Source: Gloeotrichia echinulata CP02 (GTDB taxonomy: Bacteria > Cyanobacteriota > Cyanobacteriia > Cyanobacteriales > Nostocaceae). From it: DNA of 64,000 nucleotides. The notes under the pieces were generated by a model, which saw only the letters and a list, made by a program, of their open reading frames with translations, was not told where the DNA came from and searched no databases. Both the position numbers and the translations under genes were made by a program. Positions within the stretch are counted from its first letter, which is position 1. Each line of letters opens with the position of its first letter. Positions 8,137 through 16,910 of this stretch are shown piece by piece. The stretch is taken from positions 806,001 to 870,000 of the forward strand of contig CP051187.1 in NCBI GenBank assembly GCA_038087035.1, read 5' to 3'.

Positions 8137-9633
8137 ATGTACCGTCTCAATAAACGAGCCTGGAAAATTTTGCGTGCGGAAGTTGACAGATGCAGTGGTG
8201 ATGATAAATTCGGTAAAATGGAGCGAGAAATAGTAATTGAGCGATTAGACAAGCTGCGGAAAGAAAAAGGCTCTCCTGCAAGTTTAGATGACCTGCGTGA
8301 TGCTGTTGTCGATACATATCCCCAATTTAGCGAGAAGGTTCTCAAGCAAGCTGCACAAGCTAATAAAGCACCTGGTGTATTTACCAAAATCAAATGGGTA
8401 ACTATATTTTTCAGTAGTGCAGCGGGTTTGGTGTGGGTAGTGAATTTGCCATATCCGATGATTCGCTGGCCTGTAGCCAAAGCTGCGCCAATTTTGCTTT
8501 TACCTAGCTACATCAGTATGGATTATAACTATCGTGGAGCGATTAAAAATTTAGAGCAAGCAGACCAGTTAGTAAATAAAGCTACGAGTCCGGCGGATAT
8601 TCAGCAGGGTGGTGAGAAAGTTAAAGCCGCACAAAAGCATCTGGATAATTTACCAGTTTGGTTTTTAGGGTATTATCCTCAAGCTTACTGTGGTTTATTT
8701 GGTTGTAGTTGGAACTTCACCTTCGATGAGTTTGAATCAGCGCGTCGCCAAACAGCGCGGATAGAAGCGATAGTTTTTCAAGATCAGAATGCTTTTGCAC
8801 CCCTAGCTGAAGCCGAAAAGTCTCTGAAGGAGGCGAAACAGCAATATGAAGAGGCTACTGAGATTAAAGATAGAGAAAAAGCGATCGCATCTTGGCAAGC
8901 TGCTATAGATCAATTAGACCAAATTCCTCAACAAACATTGGCTGGGGAAAACGCACAAACTAAACTTAAAGCCTACAAACGTGATTTTGATAATGCACGT
9001 ATCGGTACATTAATTGCAGCTGCTGAACAATTTAATTTAGAAGCTGACGAAATTCAACCAACACAACCCAAAGTTGCATCAGAATTATGGGAACAGGCGA
9101 TTAACCGCCTTAACCAAATCCCTAGAGACAATCCTCAATATCTGCAAGCACAGAAATTACTGGCAGCTTACCAAGTAAAATTGAAAACAGTTGTTGACCC
9201 TCGTAGCGATAACTATATTGAAGGTGCAAAACAATTTGCGTTAGCTGCAGCCAAAGCATCGCAAAATCCACCCCACCCAGCAGATAAGTGGGAACAAATC
9301 GCCAAATTATGGCAAAAATCAATTGACCAGCTAGAAAAAATCCCCGTGGAAGACCCAAGTTATGTGACAGCGCAAAAGTTACTAGCAGAGTATCAAACTA
9401 ATTTAGGCGTTATTCAAATTCGCCAGAAAGCCGAAAGTGAAGGACAAGCAACGCTCAAAGAGGCGAATCAGCAAATTCAACGGTTGATTGCTTCTAGTTC
9501 CTCAGACCCTCAGCAGCTAAAAGCGCAAATTCAAGGGATTATCAATCAACTACAAAGTATCAAAAACGGGACTACAGCCTATGCAGAAGCGCAAAGACTG
9601 GTGATATCGGCACAAAATAGGCTGAAAAAGTAA
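8137..9633 (+). CDS. Hypothetical membrane-anchored coiled-coil/helical-repeat protein
   Basis: 498 residues. Residues 1-80 form a charged helical cytoplasmic domain. A hydrophobic stretch at about 90-128 (WVTIFFSSAAGLVWVVNLPY, then WPVAKAAPILLLPSYI) gives one or two membrane passes. The rest is mostly helical. It includes three related repeats of about 75-80 residues, each with a W-x-x-A/S-I-x-x-L-x-x-I-P core (SWQAAIDQLDQIPQQ, LWEQAINRLNQIPRD, LWQKSIDQLEKIPVE) followed by a tyrosine-containing helix. The repeat resembles TPR-like helical hairpins. Function unknown; a periplasmic or cytoplasmic scaffold is a reasonable inference. A 25-bp piece of a repeat shared with 16814 and 33636 lies upstream at 8061-8085. 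Confidence 0.8.
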   Translation: MYRLNKRAWKILRAEVDRCSGDDKFGKMEREIVIERLDKLRKEKGSPASLDDLRDAVVDTYPQFSEKVLKQAAQANKAPGVFTKIKWVTIFFSSAAGLVWVVNLPYPMIRWPVAKAAPILLLPSYISMDYNYRGAIKNLEQADQLVNKATSPADIQQGGEKVKAAQKHLDNLPVWFLGYYPQAYCGLFGCSWNFTFDEFESARRQTARIEAIVFQDQNAFAPLAEAEKSLKEAKQQYEEATEIKDREKAIASWQAAIDQLDQIPQQTLAGENAQTKLKAYKRDFDNARIGTLIAAAEQFNLEADEIQPTQPKVASELWEQAINRLNQIPRDNPQYLQAQKLLAAYQVKLKTVVDPRSDNYIEGAKQFALAAAKASQNPPHPADKWEQIAKLWQKSIDQLEKIPVEDPSYVTAQKLLAEYQTNLGVIQIRQKAESEGQATLKEANQQIQRLIASSSSDPQQLKAQIQGIINQLQSIKNGTTAYAEAQRLVISAQNRLKK

Positions 9634-9702
9634 GTTTTTGTTGGTTTTGAATGCCTGCGGTTAGTTTAACAAATGCCGTTAGGCATTACTCAAAATATTT
9701 AT

Positions 9703-9731
9703 TTGCTTTGGAGAGAAAGTTATGCTATAGT
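9703..9731 (+). promoter_or_regulatory. Promoter of tRNA-Val
   Basis: A TTGCTT -35 box at 9703-9708 and a TATAGT -10 box at 9726-9731 are 17 bp apart. The tRNA begins 19 bp after the -10 box. Confidence 0.6.
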
Positions 9732-9749
9732 GAATAATCGTGTGGTTAA

Positions 9750-9823
<74 letters not shown>

Positions 9824-10155
9824 TTTTTATTTGTTGTCGGTTGCCAAATTATTTGACTTTTGACAAATTATTTTCCACAAGCGATGGCTACGCCCGCCGC
9901 ATGCATCGCTCTTCGTTGTAGAGTTTGAATGCTTCGATACCATACACGAGCCTATAGCCAGCAAGTTGAAAGATTAGGGCGTGTTTTCAAAGTCTTATAA
10001 AATACCACCAAAACGCTGATACATATATATTTCGCGTAGGGGCACGGCAATGCCGTGCCCCTACAGCTGGTATGATATCGTGTGGATTTAGGGGTATCTA
10101 AAAATTTATGCGGCTAAACAAATAGTTTGAAATCGCGGGACTAGGCTGAAGCAAT
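9824..10155. repeat. Intergenic stretch with palindromic repeats
   Basis: No gene is seen. A GCGATGGC...GCATCGC inverted repeat lies at about 9881-9910. A perfect GTAGGGGCACGGC/GCCGTGCCCCTAC palindrome lies at 10036-10064 and belongs to a family found at many places in the window. Confidence 0.65.
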
Positions 10156-10230
10156 TTGGAAGTGTGTTGGAGTGTCTCTCAACAACAGATATACTGGCAA
10201 AGCATTAGTGTTGCAATCTCACCATCTACT

Positions 10231-10599
10231 ATGGGCAAACTCACGCTCCCACAACTAGAACGTCATCTTTTTTCGGCTGCGGATATTCTGCGGGGAAAAA
10301 TGGACGCTTCGGAATTTAAAGAATATATCTTCGGGATGCTTTTTTTAAACCGCGCCTCGGATGTGTTTGAGCAGCAGTATGAGCAGATTTTGCAGCAGAA
10401 TTTGCAAAGGGGACGGACACCAGAAGAGGCAAAAATGAGGGGAGAAAACCCCATGAGTTATCAAGAAACTTTTTTTGTACCAGAAAAAGCGCGGTGGGTA
10501 TATATTCGTGATGAGCTACATAAAAACGTCGCTGATGGATTAAATAAGGCTTTGGCTGCACTGGAGGAAAGTAACCAAGCATGGCTCTTCCGTACTTAG
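10231..10599 (+). pseudogene. hsdM: Remnant of type I restriction-modification methyltransferase subunit HsdM
   Basis: The first ~120 codons match the N-terminal helical domain of HsdM (LTLPQLERHLFSAADILRGK, then KEYIFGMLFLNRASDVFEQQ and FVPEKARWVYIRDELHKN). The family is usually about 500 residues or more, with a SAM-binding NPPF-type domain, none of which is present. The frame runs into the left inverted repeat of a short element (10586-10776) and stops at 10599. No HsdM sequence is found beyond the element, and there is no hsdS or hsdR nearby. It cannot be a functional methyltransferase. The ATG at 10231 is the natural HsdM start. Confidence 0.85.
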
Positions 10600-10776
10600 C
10601 GTGCTGAATTTATTAAATAATCCGCTTGAAACCCTTGCAGAGCTAAGATAATAGCCATTATTTTCTGTATTTTATATCATATTGCTAAAAATTAAATTAT
10701 GAACGCCTGTAAGCCTTACTTTTAAAGCAAATTTATAGACTTTAATTAATAATTAAGCACGCTAAGTACGCAAGAA
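10586..10776. mobile_element. MITE-like element with ~30-bp inverted termini
   Basis: The left end CGTACTTAGCGTGCT (10591-10605) is an exact inverted match of AGCACGCTAAGTACG (10756-10770). The similarity continues inward imperfectly through an AATT/ATTAA run and outward by a few bases. The interior of about 130 bp is AT-rich and has no open frame. There is no clear target duplication. It sits exactly where the hsdM frame breaks, so insertion or recombination at this element probably truncated the gene. Confidence 0.6.
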
Positions 10777-10795
10777 CCGAGAAAACAGGAGTTTT

Positions 10796-11521
10796 ATGAT
10801 GAAATTAGCAAATCCTTTGTATTATCCGGTTGCGGTTTTGGCTGGGGGAATTACTCTTTTTATTGGTGTGCGTTTTATTCAATTACCTAGCATTATCATG
10901 TTACCTGTGGCTACTGGGATTACTGTTGCTGGTGCGAGTTATTTGAAATCCCGTGAACCGGAATCCTTTGAGTTAGATAATCCTGAATTAGAACGGGAAT
11001 TGATAGCGGTGAAGAATTCGGCTTTGGCTTTGGTAGGTAAAGCTAATGATTTGAAAATTGAAGCGAAAAAGCTGTTAAATGATTCGTTTCAAATCGAACT
11101 TTTAAGCGCAGTTCAATTTAGTTGCGATCGCGCTGTGGAATTACCTGCGAAAATCGATATTCTGGCGCGGCGTTTGCAGGGTAGTAATGCTTTACTTTCT
11201 GTGCAGGAATTACAACAGCAATTGACGGAGGTACAGCAGAAGTTACCAGCTAGTTCTGGGGTGGCGAAGCAACATCTTAATCAATTAGCTGAGAGTCTGA
11301 AAAGGAATATTCAATTAGCGCAGGAAGGACAAGATACTCGTTTGGCGCAAGTGGTGAGTTTATCTACCCAAATTCAAGATTTTGCAGGGGTTTTGCAGCA
11401 GGTGCAGACTAAATTACATTCTTCTGATTTAACTGATTCGGAGCAAATTCTGGAGTTACAAGCGCTGAGTGATGAGTTGAGTAGTTTGCGCGACAATGTG
11501 TATTTGTTGGTGCGGAAGTAA
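10796..11521 (+). CDS. Hypothetical membrane protein with cytoplasmic coiled coil
   Basis: 241 residues. Two closely spaced hydrophobic segments at about 6-25 and 30-48 (YYPVAVLAGGITLFIGVRFI; IIMLPVATGITVAGASYL) form an N-terminal membrane hairpin. The rest is a long, charged, Gln/Leu-rich helix region (LLSVQELQQQLTEVQQKLPA; LAESLKRNIQLAQEGQDTRL) likely to form a coiled coil. I do not recognise the family. The start ATGATG at 10796 follows AACAGGAG, a good Shine-Dalgarno sequence. Two further membrane or exported proteins follow in the same direction, but gaps of 190 and 70 bp with repeats make a single operon uncertain. Confidence 0.78.
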   Translation: MMKLANPLYYPVAVLAGGITLFIGVRFIQLPSIIMLPVATGITVAGASYLKSREPESFELDNPELERELIAVKNSALALVGKANDLKIEAKKLLNDSFQIELLSAVQFSCDRAVELPAKIDILARRLQGSNALLSVQELQQQLTEVQQKLPASSGVAKQHLNQLAESLKRNIQLAQEGQDTRLAQVVSLSTQIQDFAGVLQQVQTKLHSSDLTDSEQILELQALSDELSSLRDNVYLLVRK

Positions 11522-11712
11522 GAGATATTTGGTGTTGGTGATGAGTTGGATGAATTTAGTCTCACGCATTCGCGGAGCGTCCCGTAGGGAAGGCGCAAAG
11601 GCGCAAAGGATTATTGTCAACTCTTGCTCTCTGCGCCTGGGTGTGAAAGAAATGTGTGTTGATTGTTGGTGATAAAGGCGAAATTACATTGGAAACTTAA
11701 GTGGAGGAAACT

Positions 11713-12594
11713 ATGAAGATTATTAAAAAAATCTCTGAAAATATTGTTCTTCATGAAACAAAATTGGGCAGTCATATGATGCATATCATATCTTTATTAG
11801 TATTCGATGTACCACTTGCCATAACAGGGTTATTCTTAATGTCTCTTGCTTTTATTATGTCTGAAATTGATCAACAACAAACACTAAACTGTACTCGTCT
11901 TGAAGCGACTCAGGTAAACTGTCGAGTGCAAGAAAAAAGGATCAATGAAAAGAACGAAAAGCCACCAATACAGCTAACTGGGGCTGAATTGATTGAACAA
12001 GAAGAATTTGGAGAAAACGGTTCGTACAAGGTATATCAGATTGAATTGTATTCAAAAACGGGAAAGCAATACTTCGGGTATGGCAAACAGGATAACGCAG
12101 AATTAAAGACGGTTGTTAATCAGATAAATCTTTTTATTACCAACCCTAACCAACGCATTTTCCAGGTGCAGCAAAGCAAAATGAGCCAAGATTCATTATC
12201 ATCATCTATGATTTGGTTTATCGTTTCCTTGATGCTTTTAGTGTTTAGCATATACTCGTTATATAGAAATATCCAAGGCATCTTTTTTTATCCAGTGGAT
12301 AAAACCTGGGATTTTGACCGTAATCTAAATAAGCTAACAGTTACTGAAAAGTTTCTCTTCAACCGCAGGAAAAAAACTGAATACTCTCTTGCTCAACCCA
12401 GCCTGGAAATCAATTCTTATGATTATATAGATAGTGATGGTGATGAGCATACTACCTACACACTTTATTTCATTTCTGATGAAAAAGAAAAATTGGTATT
12501 ATATTTAGGTATTTCACAAGAACTTGCTGAACAATGGCATGATGTAATTACAGAATTTCTAAACTTAAACATCGAAAATCCTGAAGCCACATAA
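11713..12594 (+). CDS. Hypothetical membrane protein
   Basis: About 293 residues with two membrane helices. One is near residues 20-45 (MMHIISLLVFDVPLAITGLF), the other near 160-185 (MIWFIVSLMLLVFSIYSLY). An extracytoplasmic domain of about 115 residues with one Cys pair (LNCTRLEATQVNCRV) lies between them. A soluble C-terminal domain follows. This layout is seen in many uncharacterised cyanobacterial proteins, and I cannot name a function. The start is ATG 11713, with GGAGG five bases upstream; the GTG at 11701 would place that ribosome-binding site inside the gene. The preceding gap contains the repeated GCGCAAAGGCGCAAAGG text. Confidence 0.75.
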   Translation: MKIIKKISENIVLHETKLGSHMMHIISLLVFDVPLAITGLFLMSLAFIMSEIDQQQTLNCTRLEATQVNCRVQEKRINEKNEKPPIQLTGAELIEQEEFGENGSYKVYQIELYSKTGKQYFGYGKQDNAELKTVVNQINLFITNPNQRIFQVQQSKMSQDSLSSSMIWFIVSLMLLVFSIYSLYRNIQGIFFYPVDKTWDFDRNLNKLTVTEKFLFNRRKKTEYSLAQPSLEINSYDYIDSDGDEHTTYTLYFISDEKEKLVLYLGISQELAEQWHDVITEFLNLNIENPEAT

Positions 12595-12666
12595 CCTCCC
12601 TTCCTCCTTTGCGCCTTTGCGCCTTTGCGTGAGCCAAAAAAATCTTATTCAACAAAGAGGTAAAAT

Positions 12667-13785
12667 ATGAAAACCCTAAACAAAACCAAACAACAAACAC
12701 AAACAATTCAATCCCTCGCCATCATCCTCGCAGCATTAGGCTTAACCTACGCACCAATACCCGGCTTACAACAAACAATAATCATCGTCAGTGGCACCGA
12801 ATTACAAGAACCACTGCAAAAACTAAAAGCGCAATTTGAACAAGCAAACTCTGGTATTAAATTAGATCTACAATTTCAAGGCTCCCAAGATATGGTCAAT
12901 AATTATGTTGACCAAAAGAACGATTTCAAACCTACAGTCTTAATTCCCGCCAATGGAGAAATTTTAACACAATTAAGCGATCGCCTCAAAGCCACCGACA
13001 ACAGCGAACCTTTTTATGATTCTCCTCGACCTGTCGCCAAAACTATCTTAGTCGGCATAGCTTGGCCGGAACGTGGTAAAATACTCTTCCCGGATGGACG
13101 CTTTCAATGGTCGAGAGTTGAACAAGCAATGCAAGGCGGTAGTTGGGATAAAATTGGTGGTTCTAGTAACTGGGGTAGTTTTGATTTTGTCACCACAGAC
13201 CCCACCCGTTCTAACAGCGGTCAGGTAACATTAAGTTTATGGGCGCAATCAAAATTAGGCGGAACCCTCAACAGCGCTAGTTTCAGCAATGAGTCTGTGC
13301 GATCGCTGTTTAGTTTGGTGAAAAAATCCGTTTATCAACCACCCCGTTCCACAGATATTTTACTGCAAGAATTTATAGCCAAAGGTCCCAATGACGCTGA
13401 TGTCGCTACAGTATATGAAAGTGTAGCGCTTTATCGTTGGCAACAATCAGCGGCGAATCAAGGTAAACCTTATCAGGTATTTTATTTAAATCCGACAATT
13501 GAGTCAACTGCCACAGCAGCAATTGTCCGCCGGGATGTAGATAATAGTAGTGCAAATGCAGCGCGAAAATTTCTCGACTTTCTCACCCAACCAGAACAAC
13601 AAGCGGTGTTAGTACAGTATGGCTTTCGTCCGGTGAATAATGCTGTTGATATCAAAGCTGTCCCCAATAGTCCCTGGAGTCAGAATATTCCTGGTGCAGA
13701 AGTCACACCCAGTGTACAAACTCTACCACTCCCAAATGCTCAAACAATCACCGAAATTCAACGCGCATGGGAAAGGGCGAATTAA
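12667..13785 (+). CDS. Extracellular substrate-binding-like protein (type II periplasmic-binding fold)
   Basis: 372 residues. An N-terminal hydrophobic segment (SLAIILAALGLTYAPIPGLQ) serves as signal or anchor. It is followed by a fold typical of bacterial solute-binding proteins (IIVSGTELQEPLQKLKAQFE; hinge strand TVLIPANGEILTQLSDRLKA; DFVTTDPTRSNSGQVTLSLW; late KFLDFLTQPEQQAVLVQYGF). The TDPTRSNSG segment corresponds to the anion-binding loop in molybdate and phosphate-type binding proteins. No permease or ATPase genes adjoin it, so it may be a sensor or part of a scattered system. Ligand unknown. It is preceded by AAAGAGG eight bases before the ATG. Confidence 0.82.
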   Translation: MKTLNKTKQQTQTIQSLAIILAALGLTYAPIPGLQQTIIIVSGTELQEPLQKLKAQFEQANSGIKLDLQFQGSQDMVNNYVDQKNDFKPTVLIPANGEILTQLSDRLKATDNSEPFYDSPRPVAKTILVGIAWPERGKILFPDGRFQWSRVEQAMQGGSWDKIGGSSNWGSFDFVTTDPTRSNSGQVTLSLWAQSKLGGTLNSASFSNESVRSLFSLVKKSVYQPPRSTDILLQEFIAKGPNDADVATVYESVALYRWQQSAANQGKPYQVFYLNPTIESTATAAIVRRDVDNSSANAARKFLDFLTQPEQQAVLVQYGFRPVNNAVDIKAVPNSPWSQNIPGAEVTPSVQTLPLPNAQTITEIQRAWERAN

Positions 13786-13802
13786 AGTAATCCTAATAAT
13801 CC

Positions 13803-13883
13803 TAGGGTGCGTGACGCTTCGATAAATATTGTACCCAGCTTACTTGACTTGTGGCGTCACGCACCATTCTTTAAATGTGACAC
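13803..13883. repeat. 81-bp repeat, mate of the inverted copy at 39031-39110
   Basis: It begins TAGGGTGCGTGACGC and ends with GGCGTCACGCACCATTC then TTTAAATGTGACAC. The reverse complement of 39031-39110 matches it nearly base for base, with differences only in the loop. The outer GGTGCGTGACGC/GCGTCACGCACC arms form a hairpin. It lies 18 bp after the solute-binding gene and may serve as its transcript end. Confidence 0.8.
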
Positions 13884-14376
13884 GGGGAAATGGGTTAGGG
13901 TCAGAAAATCCAAACTAAAATTACTCGTTATGGTGGACATAGCCCTACCTACAGATACTGAGATTTGTTCAAAAATCAAATAGGAATGCTATAGGATGTC
14001 ATGATATCAGACCAAAATGTCGGAATAAAGTGACAAAAAATCAAAGCATCGCATCAAAATATTTTACAAAATTTATATCATGGTACTATCATGGTTAATT
14101 TGTCAAATATATAATACTTATTGTTTTATGACATGGCATTTAAATTAAATATGCTTTCAATTGTGAAACTAGAAAATAAGTAAGTCGGTGCGAATAAACA
14201 GAACTATCAAAACCTTATCAACGCTTAGAAAAATAACAAACAACAAGCCTTGTAAGTAACGTTTATTTGTCCCCAATTGCTTAGTCCGAACAGGATTGAT
14301 TTTTGACGATAAGTCTTATATGAATAACAATAAGGAGTAAAAATTAATTCTCCTCCAACTTCTGTGGGTATGAACT
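13884..14376. other. AT-rich intergenic region before the RTX gene
   Basis: No gene is seen in about 490 bp. A copy of the AATAAGTAAGTCGG...AAATAAAC repeat starts at 14177 and a related inverted part lies near 14260. The region 13970-14170 is very AT-rich and is a likely promoter area. A possible Shine-Dalgarno AAGGAG at 14330 is too far from the start codon at 14377. Confidence 0.5.
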
Positions 14377-15759
14377 ATGGCTACAACTGACATCGTTTTT
14401 CTACAAGACTTGACTGGATCATATTTTGATGACTTACCCAGACTAAAGACCTTACTTCCTGCGGTAGTCAACCGATTAACCAACCCTAATCTAAGTCTGA
14501 TTTTTGGTTCTAATCTTCAATTTGGTCTTGCCTCTTTCAAGGATAAACCAGTATCGCCTTTCGGTGGTTTTGGTGATTATGTTTACAAAAAAGAGGTCTC
14601 TTTAACCACTAATGCAGCACTGGTTAAGACAGCCGTCAATGGATTTTCTGCTAGTGGCGGTGGTGACTTACCCGAATCACAATTAGAAGCACTTTTACAA
14701 GCTGCCAAAGATAGTACTATTGGTTACAGAGTAGGCTCAAAGCGCATTGTTTTCCTAGCTACCGATGCGGCCTATCATGTTGCAGGGGATGGTCTCACAC
14801 TAGCCCCTGGGACTATCACTGTGCCTAATAACGGAGATGGCATTATCAGTGCAAATGAGGATTATCCAGGTATTTTGCAAGTCAAGAACGCTCTAATTGC
14901 AAATAATATTATTCCGGTTTTTGTAGTTACCAGTGGTGTTAAAAGTAGTTATGACGGGCTGGTTGCCAGTTTAGGTCTGGGTATTGTGACAACTCTTGAT
15001 AGTAACAGCGAGAATGTAGCTGATGTCATAAAATTTGCGATCGCCAAAGTGAACGGCATAATAAGCCCAGGGGGAGAGGGAACCAACGGCGATGACATCA
15101 TTAATGGCTCTACTGTAGGTACGACTGGCGATAAGGTTGTTTTTAGTGGGGGTGGTAATGACGAGGTGAACCTCAGTGCTGTTACTGGGAATCATTTCAT
15201 TGATGGAGGAGCGGGTTTTGATACCCTTTTTGGTGGGATTGGTCAAGATAAAATTGACGCAGGTAGTGGTCATGACGAGTTAATAGGAGGAAGTGGTAAC
15301 GATATTCTCCTGGGTAGTAGTGGCGACGATACCATTATCGGGGGCAGCGGCAACGATACCATTCAAGGAGATAGTGGCGACGATCTTCTAACTGGAGGAT
15401 TGGGTAACGATAGGTTTGTATTTGACACTGGTTCGCCATTTACGGCTGCTGACCTCGGAATAGATACAATCAACGACTTCCGACGACTTGCAGGTAATAC
15501 TGACAAAATTGAACTATCGCGAGATACTTTCAACCTTCTACCTATTGGGCCTACCTTATCGTCATTGGACTTTGCTTCTGTGGCTACTGACGCTTTAGCC
15601 GAAATAAGTACTGCCAAAATTGTTTACAGTACTGGAACTCGTAGCCTGTTTTATAACACAAATGGTACAACATCTGGATTTGGTTCAGGAGGTCAATTCG
15701 CACTGTTTGGAGTGAGTACTCCCACTCTAATAGCCAGTGATTTTGTGATTGTTGATTAA
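14377..15759 (+). CDS. Secreted integrin-like VWA protein with RTX calcium-binding repeats
   Basis: 460 residues. The N-terminal ~220 residues form an integrin-beta-like/VWA domain with a MIDAS-like start (DIVFLQDLTGSYFDDL) and further conserved parts (FGLASFKDKP, RIVFLATDAAYHVAGDG, IIPVFVVTSGVKSSYD). Residues about 235-355 hold about nine RTX nonapeptides of the GGxGxDxLx type (GGAGFDTLFGG, GGSGNDILLG, GGSGNDTIQGDSGDDLLTGG). They end in the peptidase-like GGLGNDRFVFDTGS, the usual start of a C-terminal RTX export module. There is no N-terminal signal peptide, as expected for type I secretion, where TolC-like HgdD could be the outer-membrane partner (inference). Likely a calcium-dependent adhesin or surface protein. 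Confidence 0.9.
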   Translation: MATTDIVFLQDLTGSYFDDLPRLKTLLPAVVNRLTNPNLSLIFGSNLQFGLASFKDKPVSPFGGFGDYVYKKEVSLTTNAALVKTAVNGFSASGGGDLPESQLEALLQAAKDSTIGYRVGSKRIVFLATDAAYHVAGDGLTLAPGTITVPNNGDGIISANEDYPGILQVKNALIANNIIPVFVVTSGVKSSYDGLVASLGLGIVTTLDSNSENVADVIKFAIAKVNGIISPGGEGTNGDDIINGSTVGTTGDKVVFSGGGNDEVNLSAVTGNHFIDGGAGFDTLFGGIGQDKIDAGSGHDELIGGSGNDILLGSSGDDTIIGGSGNDTIQGDSGDDLLTGGLGNDRFVFDTGSPFTAADLGIDTINDFRRLAGNTDKIELSRDTFNLLPIGPTLSSLDFASVATDALAEISTAKIVYSTGTRSLFYNTNGTTSGFGSGGQFALFGVSTPTLIASDFVIVD

Positions 15760-15802
15760 TAAATTCATATTTCCACTCAGCAAAGCCAAAGCTTAGTATC
15801 TT

Positions 15803-15834
15803 GTAGGGTGCGTCAGAGCTTCTAACACACCCTA
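15803..15834. repeat. Short GTAGGGTGCGTCAG-family palindrome
   Basis: Compact member of the family, with TAGGGTGCGTCAGAG at the left and CACACCCTAG at the right. It lies 44 bp after the RTX gene and may be its transcript end. Confidence 0.55.
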
Positions 15835-15975
15835 GTACAGCTTGGCCCAAATAAGCAGACCATTAAAAGCCGCGAAAATCTGATTGCTCGCAAGGCTTAA
15901 AAATGGTATGTGTATTTACGCCGCACGGTACTAGGGACTCAAATATTGGTTAATTTATTTTTTGGTAGTCCCTTA

Positions 15976-16148
15976 GAGGATGTTTGAAAAGTCCGTTTTC
16001 ATGTGTCCTGGCGATTAGAAATCGCGGCTACACAGACAAAACCTGCCTCCGCAGGTTGGAAAAACCTTAATATTGTGTTAGTCCACGGAGGTGGACTTTG
16101 CTTGTGTAGTAGCGAATTCTATTCGCCCAAAACTTTTCAAACATCCTC
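15976..16148. mobile_element. 173-bp MITE with 17-bp inverted termini and TTA target duplication
   Basis: The termini GAGGATGTTTGAAAAGT (15976-15992) and ACTTTTCAAACATCCTC (16132-16148) are perfect inverted repeats. TTA flanks each side, as expected for 3-bp duplications of IS5-type transposases. The interior is built of nested hairpins (CCTGCCTCCGCAGG; GTCCACGGAGGTGGAC) and has no open frame. The right TTA is also the stop codon of the neighbouring minus-strand Uma2 gene. A lone, slightly changed left terminus recurs at 18353-18380. Confidence 0.85.
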
Positions 16149-16715
16149 TTAGACAAACAACCGTGCGACAGAGCAAACAAAATCTGGTAAGATTGGTGAA
16201 AAGAGTTCATCTGTGGCAAATAATGTTGCTACTAATTTGAGAACAGCTTTTTCTCGGCGATACACTTCCACTTGTTGTAATTGCCAATTTAAAATCCAAT
16301 ATTCTTGAACGCCTCTAGAACCATACAATTTTAGTTTGATTTCCCGATCTCGTCGTTCATTCTGTGTTCCTGGAGAGAGTACCTCTACAACCAACTCAGG
16401 CGCACCTGTTAAATGTCCTTCATTATCCAACAAAAGCGCTAGGCGTTCTTTACTTACCCAAACCACATCGGGAATCACATTATCTGCATCACTAAAAATA
16501 ATACCAGGGTTAGGAACAGTTTCGCCTAGACCTGTTGAGATTGACCAAGTTCTTAATTCCCCATAGATATTACCAGTAGCTTTTTGATGTCCCCAATGTG
16601 GCGCCCTAGTCACAAATAATTCTCCATCGATAATTTCGTAGCGATTGCCGTTATCTGGCAATAACTCTAAATCCGCGCTTGTCCAGCGTACTCTTTCATC
16701 AATGGTTTGGCTCAT
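16149..16715 (-). CDS. Uma2 family (DUF820) putative nuclease
   Basis: 188 residues. The Uma2 pattern is clear: RWTSADLELLPDNGNRYEII at the N-terminus, then the restriction-endonuclease-like core with GNIYGELRTW, PNPGIIFSDADNVIPDVVWV, PELVVEVLSPGTQNERRDRE and KLKLYGSRGVQEYWILN. The PD-(D/E)xK-type residues (D of DVVWV, E of VVEVLS) are kept. The family is highly amplified in filamentous cyanobacteria and its biological role is unsettled. The stop codon coincides with the target duplication of the MITE at 15976-16148, so the natural C-terminus may have been altered by the insertion. Confidence 0.9.
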   Translation of the reverse strand: MSQTIDERVRWTSADLELLPDNGNRYEIIDGELFVTRAPHWGHQKATGNIYGELRTWSISTGLGETVPNPGIIFSDADNVIPDVVWVSKERLALLLDNEGHLTGAPELVVEVLSPGTQNERRDREIKLKLYGSRGVQEYWILNWQLQQVEVYRREKAVLKLVATLFATDELFSPILPDFVCSVARLFV

Positions 16716-16813
16716 AAGAACCCTTCAGATATCACTACTAATATACTATCGGACGGGAGCAATTGGCACATATAACAGACATAATTAACTGCTAATCTAA
16801 TTGACATACTGCG

Positions 16814-16883
16814 TGTTGCCACTATTGTACCAAAAAGCCGTCCTAGAAAAACTTGGCTTTAGACCCAAATTTTCGGTAAAATT
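16814..16883 (+). repeat. 70-bp repeat directly upstream of the decarboxylase gene
   Basis: Runs from GTTGCCACTATTGTACC through AAAAAGCCGTCCTAGAA to TAGACCCAAATTTTCGGTAA. A near-identical copy lies at 33636-33705, also just upstream of a plus-strand gene, and the last 25 bp recur at 8061-8085 upstream of a third gene. TACC at the left and GGTA at the right are inverted. It may be a mobile repeat or a shared regulatory element. Confidence 0.7.
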
Positions 16884-16910
16884 AAGGACTTGATTGGTAA
16901 GGGGAATTCT

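Noticed and set aside
10231..10599. Functional HsdM
   Set aside because: Only the N-terminal helical domain remains and the SAM-binding and catalytic motifs are missing.
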